From Sinosporangium siamense (lineage in GTDB: Bacteria > Actinomycetota > Actinomycetes > Streptosporangiales > Streptosporangiaceae), in the NCBI RefSeq assembly GCF_016863435.1, contig NZ_BOOW01000011.1:27405-91404 (forward strand): DNA of 64,000 nt, written 5' to 3'. Position 1 is the first letter of the stretch; each line of letters starts with the position of its first letter. Made by a program: the position numbers and the translations under genes. Positions 8,306 through 21,158 of this stretch are shown here, in pieces. The notes beneath the pieces were generated by a model that had not been told where the DNA came from, did not search any database, and saw only the letters and a program-made list of their open reading frames with translations.

Positions 8306-9292
8306 TCAGGTGGGCAGAGAGGCGAGCCAGCCGGTCAGGAGTTCGTTGACCTCGTCGCGCCGTTCCTGTTGGATCCAGTGGCCGCAGCCGTCGAGTATGT
8401 GCGAGGAGACCAGGCCCGGCAGAGTGGCGGGGTATGCCTTGATGGCGTCGGCCATCCAGGTGGTCGATGCGTCCAGCGCGCCTCCGATGAACAGCGACGG
8501 CTGCTTGATGGGGGAACCATCGAAGTCGGCGAGGTCCTCCCAGTCCCGGTCCATGTTCCGGTAGCGGTTGAGGGCCCCGGTCAAGCCGGTCCGCTCGAAC
8601 TCCGCGGCGTAAACGTCGAGGTCGTCCTCACCTAGCCAAGCGGGCAGGCGACCGGCGGGGAACCGGTCACGCAGCCTTCCGCCTTGGGACGCGAAGTATG
8701 GGGCCGGGGCGTCGGCAGGCGGCATCGTGTCGGCGGAGAAAGCGGCGTAGAAGCCGGCGAGCCAGCCACGGACGTCCGGTTCGATCTCGGCCTCGGCCCG
8801 GCCGGGTGCCTGGAAGTAGCTGACGTAGAACTCCTGGTCTCCGCCCATTTGCGCGAAGATCTCGCTGGGGCGCGGTCCGCCGCGCGGCGCGTAGGGCACG
8901 CTCAACAGCCCAACCGCACGGAAGACATCGGGTCGTATTAGGGCGGAGTTGGCGGCGATGGTCGCACCCCAGTCGTGACCTACGATCACCGCGGTCTCCT
9001 CGCCCAGGGCGCGCACCACGGCGACGTTGTCCTCGACCAGGTCAAGCATCCGGTATGCGGCGATGTCATCAGGCTTGGACGAGCGGCCGTAACCGCGAAC
9101 ATCGACGGCGACGGCTCGATAACCGGCCGCAGCCAGTGCCGGCAACTGGTGGCGCCAGGAGTACCACGACTCAGGGAATCCGTGCACCAGCAGCACCAGC
9201 GGTCCGGAACCCTGCTCGACCAGGTGGATTCGACCAGCAGGAGATGAGACAAGACGATGTGTGACCGCCGCGGCAGAAGCGGACTTCGACAT
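8306..9292 (-). CDS. Alpha/beta-hydrolase, epoxide hydrolase type
   Basis: The product of about 328 residues converts epoxides to diols, or is a related cytoplasmic alpha/beta-hydrolase. Visible motifs are the oxyanion-hole HGFPESWYSWR, nucleophile Asp in VGHDWGA, the lid tyrosine region LNRYRNMDRDW, and catalytic His in GCGHWIQQE. An acidic residue in GALDASTTW fits the charge-relay position. The ATG at 9292 is preceded by GGAGGA; a TTG one codon earlier is less likely. The gene is monocistronic, lying between the CRISPR array and repeat-rich DNA. A fragment of the same gene lies inverted at 4840-4982. Confidence 0.9.
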   Translation of the reverse strand: MSKSASAAAVTHRLVSSPAGRIHLVEQGSGPLVLLVHGFPESWYSWRHQLPALAAAGYRAVAVDVRGYGRSSKPDDIAAYRMLDLVEDNVAVVRALGEETAVIVGHDWGATIAANSALIRPDVFRAVGLLSVPYAPRGGPRPSEIFAQMGGDQEFYVSYFQAPGRAEAEIEPDVRGWLAGFYAAFSADTMPPADAPAPYFASQGGRLRDRFPAGRLPAWLGEDDLDVYAAEFERTGLTGALNRYRNMDRDWEDLADFDGSPIKQPSLFIGGALDASTTWMADAIKAYPATLPGLVSSHILDGCGHWIQQERRDEVNELLTGWLASLPT

Positions 9293-9634
9293 CAATCCTC
9301 CAAAGCTCTTTTATCCTCGTGCCCCCGAGCGCTAATCCGGTCAGGGCCGGCGCACCAGCTGTTGGCTCTTGCATCGAGCATCTGCTGTACGGCAATGGCG
9401 TCACGAATCGTGTTGCCACTTCAGCAAAACCCACTGTCGAACGGCCCATCGCCAACGACATCACGAAGTACTTCAAGGTCACCCCGGCGATGTTCGCTGC
9501 GGTCTAACCCGGCCTCGACACGCTCCCATCCAACGCGACCTATGGCGCGAGAGCGGGCGATGGAGACGGCGCCATACCTTCCTGGCCGTGGGCCGTTGCT
9601 CGAACTCGGTAACAAGAGCGGGTGGGGCGAGCGG

Positions 9635-9680
9635 TCGCCGCCGAGCAGGCCGAGCAGGCCAAGCAGGCCGAGCAGGCCAA
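9635..9680 (+). repeat. 9-bp tandem repeat GAGCAGGCC / AAGCAGGCC
   Basis: About five consecutive copies of (G/A)AGCAGGCC, ending in AAGAAGG, lie in a gap of about 1 kb (9293-10334). One frame reads AEQAEQAKQAEQAKK, a coiled-coil-like string, but no start, ribosome site or longer coding context supports a gene. I treat it as a microsatellite. A 62-codon frame at 9319-9507 in the same gap is not recognisable. Confidence 0.6.
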
Positions 9681-9818
9681 GAAGGTGGCGGTGAGTGTCG
9701 CCTTGGAGGGCACCCTGAACTGCGGCACCGAGCGGGCAGCACGAAGGAGGCGCCGCCCCCGGCGGCATCACGTCACGGGTGCCGCCAACTCTGATGCGTG
9801 TCCACGTAAGTCGGGCGC

Positions 9819-10127
9819 GTGCTTCTCAGCCCGTGGTGGGGCTCAGCAGGAGCGGATGGGTGGCCCCGGGGCGTCATGTGTCGACCAGGTACTTCGTTGC
9901 CCCGTAGGAGACCGGTAGGGGGAATGTTTGGTGAGGGAGTTGGCGCGGCGGCGTCGGATTTCGATCAGGTACTTGGTTGCCCCGTGGTGGGGTTGTCAGG
10001 AGTGGGAGTTGGCGCGGCGGCGTCGCATATCGACCAGGTGCTTCGCTTCCCCCGTGACGGGGACCATCAGGACCGCGTGAGTCGGCGCAAGGCCACCGGG
10101 TGCTTCGTTTCCCTGGACTGAAAACCG
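9819..10127 (+). CRISPR. Decayed second CRISPR-like array
   Basis: Five related units of about 35 bp start at 9819, 9889, 9969, 10038 and 10100, spaced 70, 80, 69 and 62 bp. They begin GTGCTTC or GTACTTC, carry an inner hairpin (best CCCCG-TGA-CGGGG at 10038) and end near CAGGAC/CAGGAG. The units have drifted: about 60-75 percent similar by eye. The second and third intervals also share GGGAGTTGGCGCGGCGGCGT, which normal spacers would not. The repeat differs completely from that at 7761. I read it as an eroded array or a CRISPR-like minisatellite; it would not be functional. Confidence 0.5.
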
Positions 10128-10334
10128 CAGTTCACCGGACGTGATCCGAAGAATGTGGGAAGCCTGTCTGAGACGTTCGCTCGTGCCCGCCGGCGGGGTG
10201 TCTATGGAGTGAGACATGGCATACCCGGAGGTCAGCATGCTGGAATTCGGCATCAGTGACAGCAGCCCCGGCCCTCAGACTGTGTCTGGGGGCGGGGGTG
10301 GTGGTGTGTGCCCCGAGGTGGTCAGGGGGTGATG

Positions 10335-10682
10335 TCAGGGCTCCGGGGCTTCGCGTTTGCGGCGTTCGTTATAGGCGCGCATGCGCGGGGGATAGCCGGT
10401 GAGTTGGACGTCGTAGACGGGCAGGGCAAGGTCGCGGGCGACCTTGTGGATCACGGAGGGGGCTCCGACGCGTCGCCGGGTCCACTCTCCGTCGTCGGCG
10501 ACGGCCACAGCCGTCGTGTTGGTGGCGAAGGTCTCGGGTTCCACGTAGAACTCGACGCCACGGCGGGATTTGGCGAAGGCGATGAGTGCCTCGATGTCTT
10601 CGTCTGTCGTCGGACGGTCGAACTTGGCAACTCTCGGCCGCCCACGCAGGCGCCGGATTCCATAGCGGTCGCGCCATCTCAT
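10335..10682 (-). CDS. Conserved actinobacterial hypothetical protein
   Basis: The 115-residue basic cytoplasmic protein resembles a small family I have seen across actinobacteria, with the signature RPTTDEDIEALIAFAKSRRGVEFYVEP, then DGEWTRRRV and YDVQLTGYPPRMRAYNERRK. The function is unknown. The ATG is preceded by CAGGAGGTA with good spacing, so the gene is real. It is monocistronic. Confidence 0.75.
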   Translation of the reverse strand: MRWRDRYGIRRLRGRPRVAKFDRPTTDEDIEALIAFAKSRRGVEFYVEPETFATNTTAVAVADDGEWTRRRVGAPSVIHKVARDLALPVYDVQLTGYPPRMRAYNERRKREAPEP

Positions 10683-10818
10683 GCCCCTTGTATACCTCCT
10701 GAGAGACCTCTAAGCGTGGACTCCGGGACAACTCAGGGTTTGTCCCGATGGACCGGGCTAGAGTCTTTAATGATTATGAAGAGGGCGATATAAGGCGAAT
10801 GAAAGGTCGTGGGGGACT

Positions 10819-11478
10819 ATGGCAGGGTCTGCGGGGCCGCACGAGAACCCTCAGTGGCTCGGGCGCAACACCCCTCCCCACCGGGGACGCCCCGCGCCGC
10901 GTCCGGATCCGCGGATGGCGCACCTCCACCTGCGTGTCAGTGACAAGGACCGCGAGCAGGTGGTCGAACATGTGACCGTGGCGTTCACCGAGGGCCGCCT
11001 CACCAAGGATGAATTCGACGAGAGATTGCACCGTGCCATGACGGCCCGGGTCCATGGAGACCTGGTGCCGATCATGACGGATATCTACGGCACGCGCCCG
11101 CCGGTCCGGCGGGGGCCGCCGAGGTTCAGGCCGGGCCCGCCGCCGAGGGAGGGGGTCAGGGCCAGGGACGGCGGTGACCGTGTCGGTGCCGCCGCCGCTC
11201 ACCTGCTTCCGTTCCTTGGCATCTTTATTCTCGGTCCGCTGATCATGATGCTGACCGGTGGCAAGACGTCGCCGTACATCCGCAAGCATGCGGTGGAGGC
11301 GCTCAACTTCCAGCTCACGGTGTTCCTCGCCAGCATCGTGCTGGCGGTGACCTTCGTCGGCATGGTGTTGGTCCCGTTTGTGTGGGTTGGGGGGTTCATC
11401 GCCTCGCTGATCGGCGGCATCATCGCCATGACCGACGGCGACTTCCGCTACCCCCTCAACATCCGCATGGTCAAGTAG
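10819..11478 (+). CDS. DUF1707 + DUF4870 membrane protein
   Basis: The 219-residue protein has two domains. Residues about 37-92 form the SHOCT-like DUF1707 (LRVSDKDREQVVEHVTVAF, TKDEFDERLHRAMTARVHGDL). Residues about 125-215 are a DUF4870/Tic20-like membrane domain with spans near 130-150 and 160-205. A Pro/Arg-rich linker joins them. The role is unknown; DUF1707 is typical of actinobacterial cell-envelope and regulatory proteins. The ATG follows GTGGGGGACT. A perfect terminator hairpin lies 41 bp downstream. Confidence 0.85.
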   Translation: MAGSAGPHENPQWLGRNTPPHRGRPAPRPDPRMAHLHLRVSDKDREQVVEHVTVAFTEGRLTKDEFDERLHRAMTARVHGDLVPIMTDIYGTRPPVRRGPPRFRPGPPPREGVRARDGGDRVGAAAAHLLPFLGIFILGPLIMMLTGGKTSPYIRKHAVEALNFQLTVFLASIVLAVTFVGMVLVPFVWVGGFIASLIGGIIAMTDGDFRYPLNIRMVK

Positions 11479-11519
11479 GCCAATCAGCCGTACGACCAGG
11501 ACATTTACCCCCTGGTGCA

Positions 11520-11545
11520 GACCCGCCCACATTTGTGGGCGGGTC
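11520..11545 (+). terminator. Perfect 12-bp hairpin terminator
   Basis: GACCCGCCCACA and TGTGGGCGGGTC form a perfect 12-bp stem with a TT loop, followed by GTTGCGTTG. It lies just after the DUF1707/DUF4870 gene. Confidence 0.8.
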
Positions 11546-11785
11546 GTTGCGTTGAGGACCCAAGGCTTGAGGGCTGGGGTCGTGCTGCTCAGTTCACCGG
11601 GGCTTGTGGCCGACCGGCGCATCTATCGGAGGGGCGAGAGGGCGGTGCGCCGGCTGCCAGTGCATCGGGACCCGGACAGTGGATACGGCGTGTCGGCTGC
11701 CAGTGCATCGGGACCTGGACAGTGGATACGGCGCGTCGGCTGCCAGTGCGTCAAGGCCCGGGCAGCGGATCCGGTGTGGCGAACG

Positions 11786-13312
<1,527 letters not shown>

Positions 13313-13369
13313 ACAGCCATCGTGCCTCACGGTCCGCATGCCGCAAGTCAGCGGGTGGGGAGGACGCCG

Positions 13370-13570
13370 AGGTCCGCGCAAGTTTCCGGGGAATGGGGGC
13401 GGAGAGGTCCGCGCAGGTTTCCGGGGAATGGGGGGCGGTGAGGCCCGCGCAGGTTTCCAGGGAGGGAAGGCACCGTTCGCGCCGAGTTCCCGGCGGAGGT
13501 GCGGTTTCCGGAGAAGGGCGGCGGGGTTCGCGCGGGTTTCCGGGAAAGGCGGCGGCCTTCCGGAAGAGGT
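13370..13570. repeat. 33-36-bp GTTTCCGGGGAATGGGGGC minisatellite
   Basis: GTTTCC(A/G)G recurs at 13382, 13417, 13453, 13503 and 13536, usually preceded by CGCGC(A/G)G and followed by a G-rich block, with periods mostly 33-36 bp. It fills most of the 366-bp gap between the ligase and FKBP genes. Both strands show open frames through it, but these are products of the repeat and have no ribosome site. Confidence 0.75.
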
Positions 13571-13678
13571 TCCCGGCCAGTACGGCGAAGCCTGCGCAAG
13601 CGCCATGCCAACGACGCCAGGCCTCCCAGGTCTCCGTGTGCGGGTGGCGGCAGGGATGCCGCCACCCGCGGTAGGGCC

Positions 13679-14053
13679 TCAGTTCACGCCGATGAGGTCC
13701 ACCACGAAGATCAGGGTCTCGCCCGGCTTGATGGCCGCTCCCGCGCCGCGGTTGCCGTAGCCGAGGTGCGGAGGGATGGTGAGGCGGCGACGCCCGCCGA
13801 CCTTCATGCCCGCCACGCCCTGGTCCCAGCCGGCGATGACGCGCCCGGCGCCGAGGGGGAACTGGAAGGTCTCCCCGCGGTTCCAGGACGCGTCGAACTC
13901 CTCGCCCGTCGAGAAAGAGACCCCGACATAGTGCACGGTGACGTTGTGACCCGGCTTGGCCTCAGGTCCGTCACCCACGACGATGTCGGTGATCTGCAGC
14001 TCGCTGGGCGGGGCGCCCTCGGGGAAATCGATCTCGGGCTTATCCAAAGCCAC
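13679..14053 (-). CDS. FKBP-type peptidyl-prolyl isomerase
   Basis: This 124-residue single-domain FKBP catalyses cis-trans isomerisation of prolyl bonds. The core is intact: VTVHYVGVSFSTGEEFDAS, the FPLGAGRVIAGWDQGV active-site stretch, MKVGGRRRLTIPPHLGYGNRG, and IFVVDLIGV. There is no signal peptide, so it is cytoplasmic. The GTG start has AAGGAGAACCAC directly upstream. It is followed on the same strand by the ligase gene and preceded by guaB1 with a 78-bp gap. Confidence 0.94.
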   Translation of the reverse strand: MALDKPEIDFPEGAPPSELQITDIVVGDGPEAKPGHNVTVHYVGVSFSTGEEFDASWNRGETFQFPLGAGRVIAGWDQGVAGMKVGGRRRLTIPPHLGYGNRGAGAAIKPGETLIFVVDLIGVN

Positions 14054-14131
14054 GTGGTTCTCCTTGGTCGTCTGGTGTGACCGGACGACTCTACGCCCCT
14101 TCAGCGCTGGAGTGCTGTCCGGCGGCGCGGA

Positions 14132-16310
<2,179 letters not shown>

Positions 16311-16436
16311 CCGCCGGGCGAACGAGCTGCGGGCGAGAAGTGAGCGCGCCCGGCTGATCCGGCCCGCGCCGTACGGCGGAGCCGCCGGATATCGGCCTCC
16401 GCCGAGAAATAGGCCGGGTCGGCATAAGCCTCGATC

Positions 16437-17570
16437 TCAGCCCAGCACCCCCGAGGCCCGCAGCCGGTCGGCCTCGTCGGCCGGCAACCCCCACGAGGCC
16501 AGGTCGGTCAGCCGGGTGGCGGGGGAGAGGTCCTGGTCCGGCACGCCGAGCAGGCGCGGCGCGGGCACGGGCTGGACGATCCCGTCGACGTCGACGAAGG
16601 AGCCCCTGGCCCGGTTGTGGGGGTGCGCGGGCGCCTCGTCCATCTCCAGCACGGGGAAGACGCAGGCGTCGGAGCCGGCGAACACCTCCTCCCACTCGGC
16701 CCGGGTGCGTGTCGCGAACGCGGCGGTGAGCCGTGCGCGCAACGCGGGCCAGGCGGCCTTGTCGTCGCGGTCGGGCAGGCCGGTGAGGCCCATGCGCCCG
16801 ACGAGTTCGGCATAGAACTTCGGTTCGAGCGCGGCGACGGCGACGTGGCGGCCGTCCTTGGTGGTGTAGGTGTCGTACATCGGGGCCCCGGTGTCGAGCA
16901 GGTTGGTGCCGCGGGCGCCCCAGCCGGCGCTCGCGGGGCCCTGGTAGAACATCGCGAACAGCAGCGCCGAGCCCTCGGTCATGGCGGCGTCCACGACCCG
17001 GCCGCGACCGGTGCGGGTGCGCTCGAAGAGGGCGAGCACGATGCCGTGGGCGAGCATGAGCCCGCCGCCGGCGAAGTCGCCGAGGATGTTGAGGGGCGCG
17101 GTCGGTTTCTCACCTTCGCGGCCGAGCATGGACAACACGCCGGAAATCGCAATGTAGTTGAGGTCGTGTCCGGCTGTGGGGGCGAGCGGGCCGTCCTGTC
17201 CCCATCCGGTCATCCTGCCGTAGACGAGCCCGGGATTGATCTCGTGGAGGTCGCCGGGGCCGATGCCGAGCCGCTCGGCGACGCCGGGCCGGTAGACCTC
17301 GATGACCGCGTCCGCGTGCGCGGCGAGCCGCTTGAACGCGGTCACGCCCTCGGGCGATTTCAGGTCGAGACCGATGGTGTGTTTCCCGCGGTCCATCACG
17401 TCGCGGCGCGGGGTGTCCCCGGCGGCGGCGACCCGGTCGATCCGCAGGACCTCCGCGCCGTGGTCGGCCAGCATCATCCCGGCGAAGGGGCCGGGAGCCA
17501 GTCCGGCCAGTTCCAGCACCCGCACGCCGGACAGCGGTCCGGTGCGGGCGGAGGTGCTCGGTCGGCTCAT
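16437..17570 (-). CDS. CaiB/BaiF CoA transferase, AMACR-like
   Basis: The 377-residue family III CoA-transferase fold most resembles alpha-methylacyl-CoA racemase, which epimerises 2-methylacyl-CoA esters during branched or sterol side-chain oxidation. The His/Asp pair is present in TAGHDLNYIAISG and NILGDFAGGG, together with the N-terminal VRVLELAGLAPGPFAGMMLADHGA CoA-binding start. The ATG is preceded by GGAGCGCCC. Nearby lipid genes (19.7-27 kb) fit a role in branched-lipid turnover, but that is inference. The 335-bp spacer to the kinase gene (17571-17905) has no recognisable gene. Confidence 0.88.
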   Translation of the reverse strand: MSRPSTSARTGPLSGVRVLELAGLAPGPFAGMMLADHGAEVLRIDRVAAAGDTPRRDVMDRGKHTIGLDLKSPEGVTAFKRLAAHADAVIEVYRPGVAERLGIGPGDLHEINPGLVYGRMTGWGQDGPLAPTAGHDLNYIAISGVLSMLGREGEKPTAPLNILGDFAGGGLMLAHGIVLALFERTRTGRGRVVDAAMTEGSALLFAMFYQGPASAGWGARGTNLLDTGAPMYDTYTTKDGRHVAVAALEPKFYAELVGRMGLTGLPDRDDKAAWPALRARLTAAFATRTRAEWEEVFAGSDACVFPVLEMDEAPAHPHNRARGSFVDVDGIVQPVPAPRLLGVPDQDLSPATRLTDLASWGLPADEADRLRASGVLG

Positions 17571-17905
17571 GGGCGCTCCTTCGCGGGGTGTCGGATCTTC
17601 GCTCAGTAGAACCATCGCCGCCCGCGGGCCGCAAGGCACTGTGCCGCGCGGACGGCGATGAAGCACTTTCCCGGCGCCGGGGCGACGTGGCGACGCGTGA
17701 GGTGGGGGCGCGGGAATCGGTGGAGACCGGCGGGGGAGGTTTGCCGTGCGAGGGCCCGGTTTCGAGGAAAGCAGGCGCGGCTGAAACACGATTCCTCCGG
17801 GGAGCACGGGCGAGCGGCGCACGCGGCGGTCGCCAATATGGGAAACTTGCGCACGATTAAGTAGGGATCAGTAGGGAGCGTCCTGCGGCAACCGAGGGGC
17901 TGAAC

Positions 17906-19492
17906 ATGGCGTCACCGGACGGGCAGCAGCTGATCGCCCGGCGCTACCGGCTAATACGCAAACTCGGCCAGGGCGGCATGGGTGCGGTCTGGGAGGGGCA
18001 CGACGCGCTCCTCGACCGGCCGGTCGCCGTCAAGGAAGTGCTGCTGCCCTCGGGCCTGTCCGGCGTCGAGCGCGAGCGCCAGCTCCAGCGCACCAGCCGC
18101 GAGGCGCGCACCGCCGCCAAGATCAGCCACCCGGGCATCGTCGCGATCTACGACGTGGCCGAGCAGGACGGCCGCCCCTGGATCGTCATGGAGCTCGTCA
18201 AGGCCCCCTCCCTGGACCGCGTCGTCGCCGAGAGCGGCTCGGTGCCCACGCGGCAGGTCGCCGACATCGGCCGCCAGATCCTCAGCGCCCTGATGGCGGC
18301 ACACGCGGCCGGCATTCTGCACCGCGACGTCAAACCGGCCAACATCCTGGTGACGCCCGAAGGCCGTGCCGTACTCACCGATTTCGGCATCGCGACCGCC
18401 ACGGGCGACAGCTCCCTGACCCAGACCGGCATGGTGACCGGCTCGCCCGCCTTCCTCGCCCCCGAGCGGGCGCGTGGCAAGGACGTCGGACCCGCCTCCG
18501 ACCTGTGGTCGCTCGGCGCGACGCTCTACGCCGCCGTGATCGGCCGGTCGCCTTTCGAGCGCGGCGAGACCATGGCCACGTTGAGCGCGCTGCTGACCGA
18601 GGAGCCCGACTTCACCAGGGTTCCCCCGGCTCTGCACCCCGCGCTCAAGTGCCTGCTCGAACGCGATCCCGCGCTCCGCATCGGCGCCGCGGAGGCCGAT
18701 CGGCTGCTGGCCGAGGTCGCCGTCCCCGAGAAGGGCCGGCGGCGGCGCGGCAAGGACACCCCCGCCCCCGCCCCCGCCCGGAGTGCGCCGGGCCGCGGCA
18801 GGAGGGGTACGGCACGGCGCGGTGGAGGCCGGACGGCACTAGTGGCCGCCGCCCTGGTGGTCGTGCTCGGCGGCGGCACCGCGGCCTACCTGACGCTCTC
18901 CTCAGGCGACGGCGCGGGGCCGGCGGACGCCACCGCCACCGGCGCCCCGACGGTGGCGGGCGAGCCCCAGGCCACCCCGGTGGCGGCGGAGAAGGCGCCC
19001 TCGGCCACACCTTCCGCCAGGCCGACAAGGACGCTTTCGCCGTACAGGCCGTATCGTTCGCGGGCGGGGTGGAAGGTCGACGCGCCGCGGCTGTGGCGCG
19101 GCAGCGTGCACGAGAGTTACACGCAATGGGTGCGAAGGGACGGCAAAGCTCACCTCGCGATCGAGGAGATCACGTCCTACACCGGGGCGATGGAGATCCT
19201 CACCGACATGGAGACCACGCTGAAGCCCCAGGTCAAGGGTTATGAGAGGGGATATATGCGCACGATCCCCTCGGAACATGGCAAGGCCGTCGAGTGGGGC
19301 TTCGTGTTCACCGCCACAGGGAACGAGGGGCAGTCCTGGTTGCGGCCGGGGACGACATATCGCGAGGTCAGGCGTGTGATCGTGGGTGAGGAGGGCTCGA
19401 TCGTGCTGAAGTGGACGACCGAGCAGGAGGTCTGGGCCCCGCATCAGACGGCGATGAGATGGGTTTTCCGGAGCTTCACACCCGCGGAGTAG
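17906..19492 (+). CDS. Membrane-anchored Ser/Thr protein kinase (PknB-like)
   Basis: The 528-residue transmembrane kinase has its kinase domain at about residues 14-270: glycine loop GQGGMGAVWEG, ATP-lysine in PVAVKEVLL, catalytic loop HRDVKPANIL, DFGIATATG, and GSPAFLAPERARG activation segment. A basic, Ala/Pro-rich juxtamembrane stretch precedes one span at about 310-332. The extracellular part begins with a Thr/Pro/Ala linker and ends in a compact domain (residues about 370-528) I cannot assign; it has no PASTA repeats. GAGGGGCTGAAC precedes the ATG. Its ligand and targets are unknown. Confidence 0.93.
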   Translation: MASPDGQQLIARRYRLIRKLGQGGMGAVWEGHDALLDRPVAVKEVLLPSGLSGVERERQLQRTSREARTAAKISHPGIVAIYDVAEQDGRPWIVMELVKAPSLDRVVAESGSVPTRQVADIGRQILSALMAAHAAGILHRDVKPANILVTPEGRAVLTDFGIATATGDSSLTQTGMVTGSPAFLAPERARGKDVGPASDLWSLGATLYAAVIGRSPFERGETMATLSALLTEEPDFTRVPPALHPALKCLLERDPALRIGAAEADRLLAEVAVPEKGRRRRGKDTPAPAPARSAPGRGRRGTARRGGGRTALVAAALVVVLGGGTAAYLTLSSGDGAGPADATATGAPTVAGEPQATPVAAEKAPSATPSARPTRTLSPYRPYRSRAGWKVDAPRLWRGSVHESYTQWVRRDGKAHLAIEEITSYTGAMEILTDMETTLKPQVKGYERGYMRTIPSEHGKAVEWGFVFTATGNEGQSWLRPGTTYREVRRVIVGEEGSIVLKWTTEQEVWAPHQTAMRWVFRSFTPAE

Positions 19493-19784
19493 CCTCCGAG
19501 GTTTTGTCGGGCCAGCCCGGTACGCTGGCCTGATTCTTGGTTTTCGCACAAGGGGGTGCGGCCGTGATCGGGCAGATTCCCGGGTTGTAGAGTCGTATTC
19601 GCCTTCGCCGACCGCGAGCATGCGGGGACTCCGCAGATCCGGGCGATCGTGGGTGTTCTGCGTTCACGGGGTCTCGCGCGGTAAACCCGTTGCTCTCCTG
19701 GTCTGCTCTGACTTAGGGATATAACGTGCTAATCGACGATCTCCTGCACAACAATCTCCCACACTGCCCGGGGGGTGCCGCCCG

Positions 19785-21146
19785 GTGACGCGCATGTCGG
19801 CACACCGGCGAGCCGTAGAACAGATCCGGGAGTCCTACGCTTCGATTCCCGGCGACGCGGCGCCGCGCCTGGCCAAAGCCACGACCAACCTCTTCAGGTT
19901 CAGAGACGACCGGCGGGCCGCCGCCCGCCTCTCGGCGCGCCACCTCGACCAGGTGATCGAAGTCGACCCCGGCTCCATGACCGCCGAGGTCCAGGGAATG
20001 ACGACCTACGAGCGGCTGGTCGACGCGACGCTGCCGCACGGGCTCATGCCATATGTCGTGCCGCAGCTCAAGACCATCACGCTCGGGGGAGCGGTCACAG
20101 GGCTCGGCATCGAGTCGACGAGTTTCCGCGACGGGTTGCCCCACGAGTCTGTCGAGGAGATGGAGATCCTCACCGGCGACGGCCGCATCGTGGTGGCCGA
20201 CGACACCGGTGAGCATCGCGACCTGTTCAGGGCTTTCCCCAACTCTTACGGCACGCTTGGATATGCGCTCCGACTGCGCATCAAACTCAAGCGGGTCAAA
20301 CCTTTTGTCCGGTTGACGCATCTGCCCTTCGGCGACGCCGACAAGTGCATGCTCGCCATGCAGGAGATCTGCGAGCGCGGGGAGCACGACGGCGAGCCGG
20401 TCGACTTCGTCGACGGGGTGTTCTTCGGGCCCGGTGAGCTTTTCATCACGCTCGGGCGCTTCGCCGACCATGCCCCCTATGTCTCTGACTACACGGGCAT
20501 GCGCATCTACTACCAGTCCATTCGCAACCGCACGCGCGACTGGCTGACCGTTCGCGACTACCTCTGGCGGTGGGACACCGACTGGTTCTGGTGCTCACGG
20601 GCGTTCGGCGTGCAAAAGCCGCTGGTGCGCTCCCTCATGCCGCGCCGCTGGATGCGTTCGGATGTCTACCGGCGCTTCGTCGGCCTTGACCGCAAATATG
20701 GAGTGACGGCGCGCATCGACCGGTGGCGCAACAACCCGGTGCACGAGTCGGTCATCCAGGACGTCGAGGTGCCTATCGGGCGGGGCGCCGAGTTCCTGCG
20801 CTTCTTCCACGAGAAGGTCGGCATGACGCCGGTCTGGATGTGCCCGCTGAAGTCCAACGGCGAGTGGCCGCTCTATCCGCTCGACCAGGGCAAGCTCTAT
20901 CTCAACTTCGGCTTCTGGGGCACCGTGCCGCTGCCGAGGGGGCAGTTCGACGGTTACTACAACCGTCTGATCGAGCGTGCCGTGCACGATCTCGACGGTC
21001 ACAAGTCTCTCTACTCGACGTCGTTCTATCCCCGTGAGGAGTTCTGGGGGCTCTACAACGGGGACGCCTACTGGCCGGTGAAGCGGGCATACGATCCGGG
21101 TGGCCGATTGCTCGACCTCTATGAGAAGTGTGTGCGGGGGCGTTAG
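19785..21146 (+). CDS. FAD-binding oxidoreductase, TmsA/BfaA-like
   Basis: The 453-residue flavoprotein has a PCMH-type FAD domain (LDQVIEVDPGSMTAEVQGMT, LKTITLGGAVTGLGIES, EEMEILTGDGRIVVAD) and a C-terminal DHCR24-like region. With the adjacent methyltransferase it matches the actinobacterial pair that makes 10-methyl-branched fatty acids: the methyltransferase forms a 10-methylene intermediate and this protein reduces it with NADPH. The GTG start lies about 10 nt after a G-rich run; ATG 19794 is an alternative. The pair is separated by only 12 bp, so it is an operon. Sequence cannot tell which paralogue group it belongs to. Confidence 0.83.
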   Translation: MTRMSAHRRAVEQIRESYASIPGDAAPRLAKATTNLFRFRDDRRAAARLSARHLDQVIEVDPGSMTAEVQGMTTYERLVDATLPHGLMPYVVPQLKTITLGGAVTGLGIESTSFRDGLPHESVEEMEILTGDGRIVVADDTGEHRDLFRAFPNSYGTLGYALRLRIKLKRVKPFVRLTHLPFGDADKCMLAMQEICERGEHDGEPVDFVDGVFFGPGELFITLGRFADHAPYVSDYTGMRIYYQSIRNRTRDWLTVRDYLWRWDTDWFWCSRAFGVQKPLVRSLMPRRWMRSDVYRRFVGLDRKYGVTARIDRWRNNPVHESVIQDVEVPIGRGAEFLRFFHEKVGMTPVWMCPLKSNGEWPLYPLDQGKLYLNFGFWGTVPLPRGQFDGYYNRLIERAVHDLDGHKSLYSTSFYPREEFWGLYNGDAYWPVKRAYDPGGRLLDLYEKCVRGR

Positions 21147-21158
21147 GAGGTTGATCCT

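Noticed and set aside
9622..9918. 98-codon frame with an AEQAKQAEQAKK coiled-coil-like start
   Set aside because: It is produced by the 9-bp repeat and runs into Arg-rich nonsense and the CRISPR-like units.
13313..13606. N-terminal extension of the DNA ligase frame
   Set aside because: It translates the 36-bp repeat into Pro/Arg-rich repeats and precedes the family N-terminus; GTG 13312 fits better.
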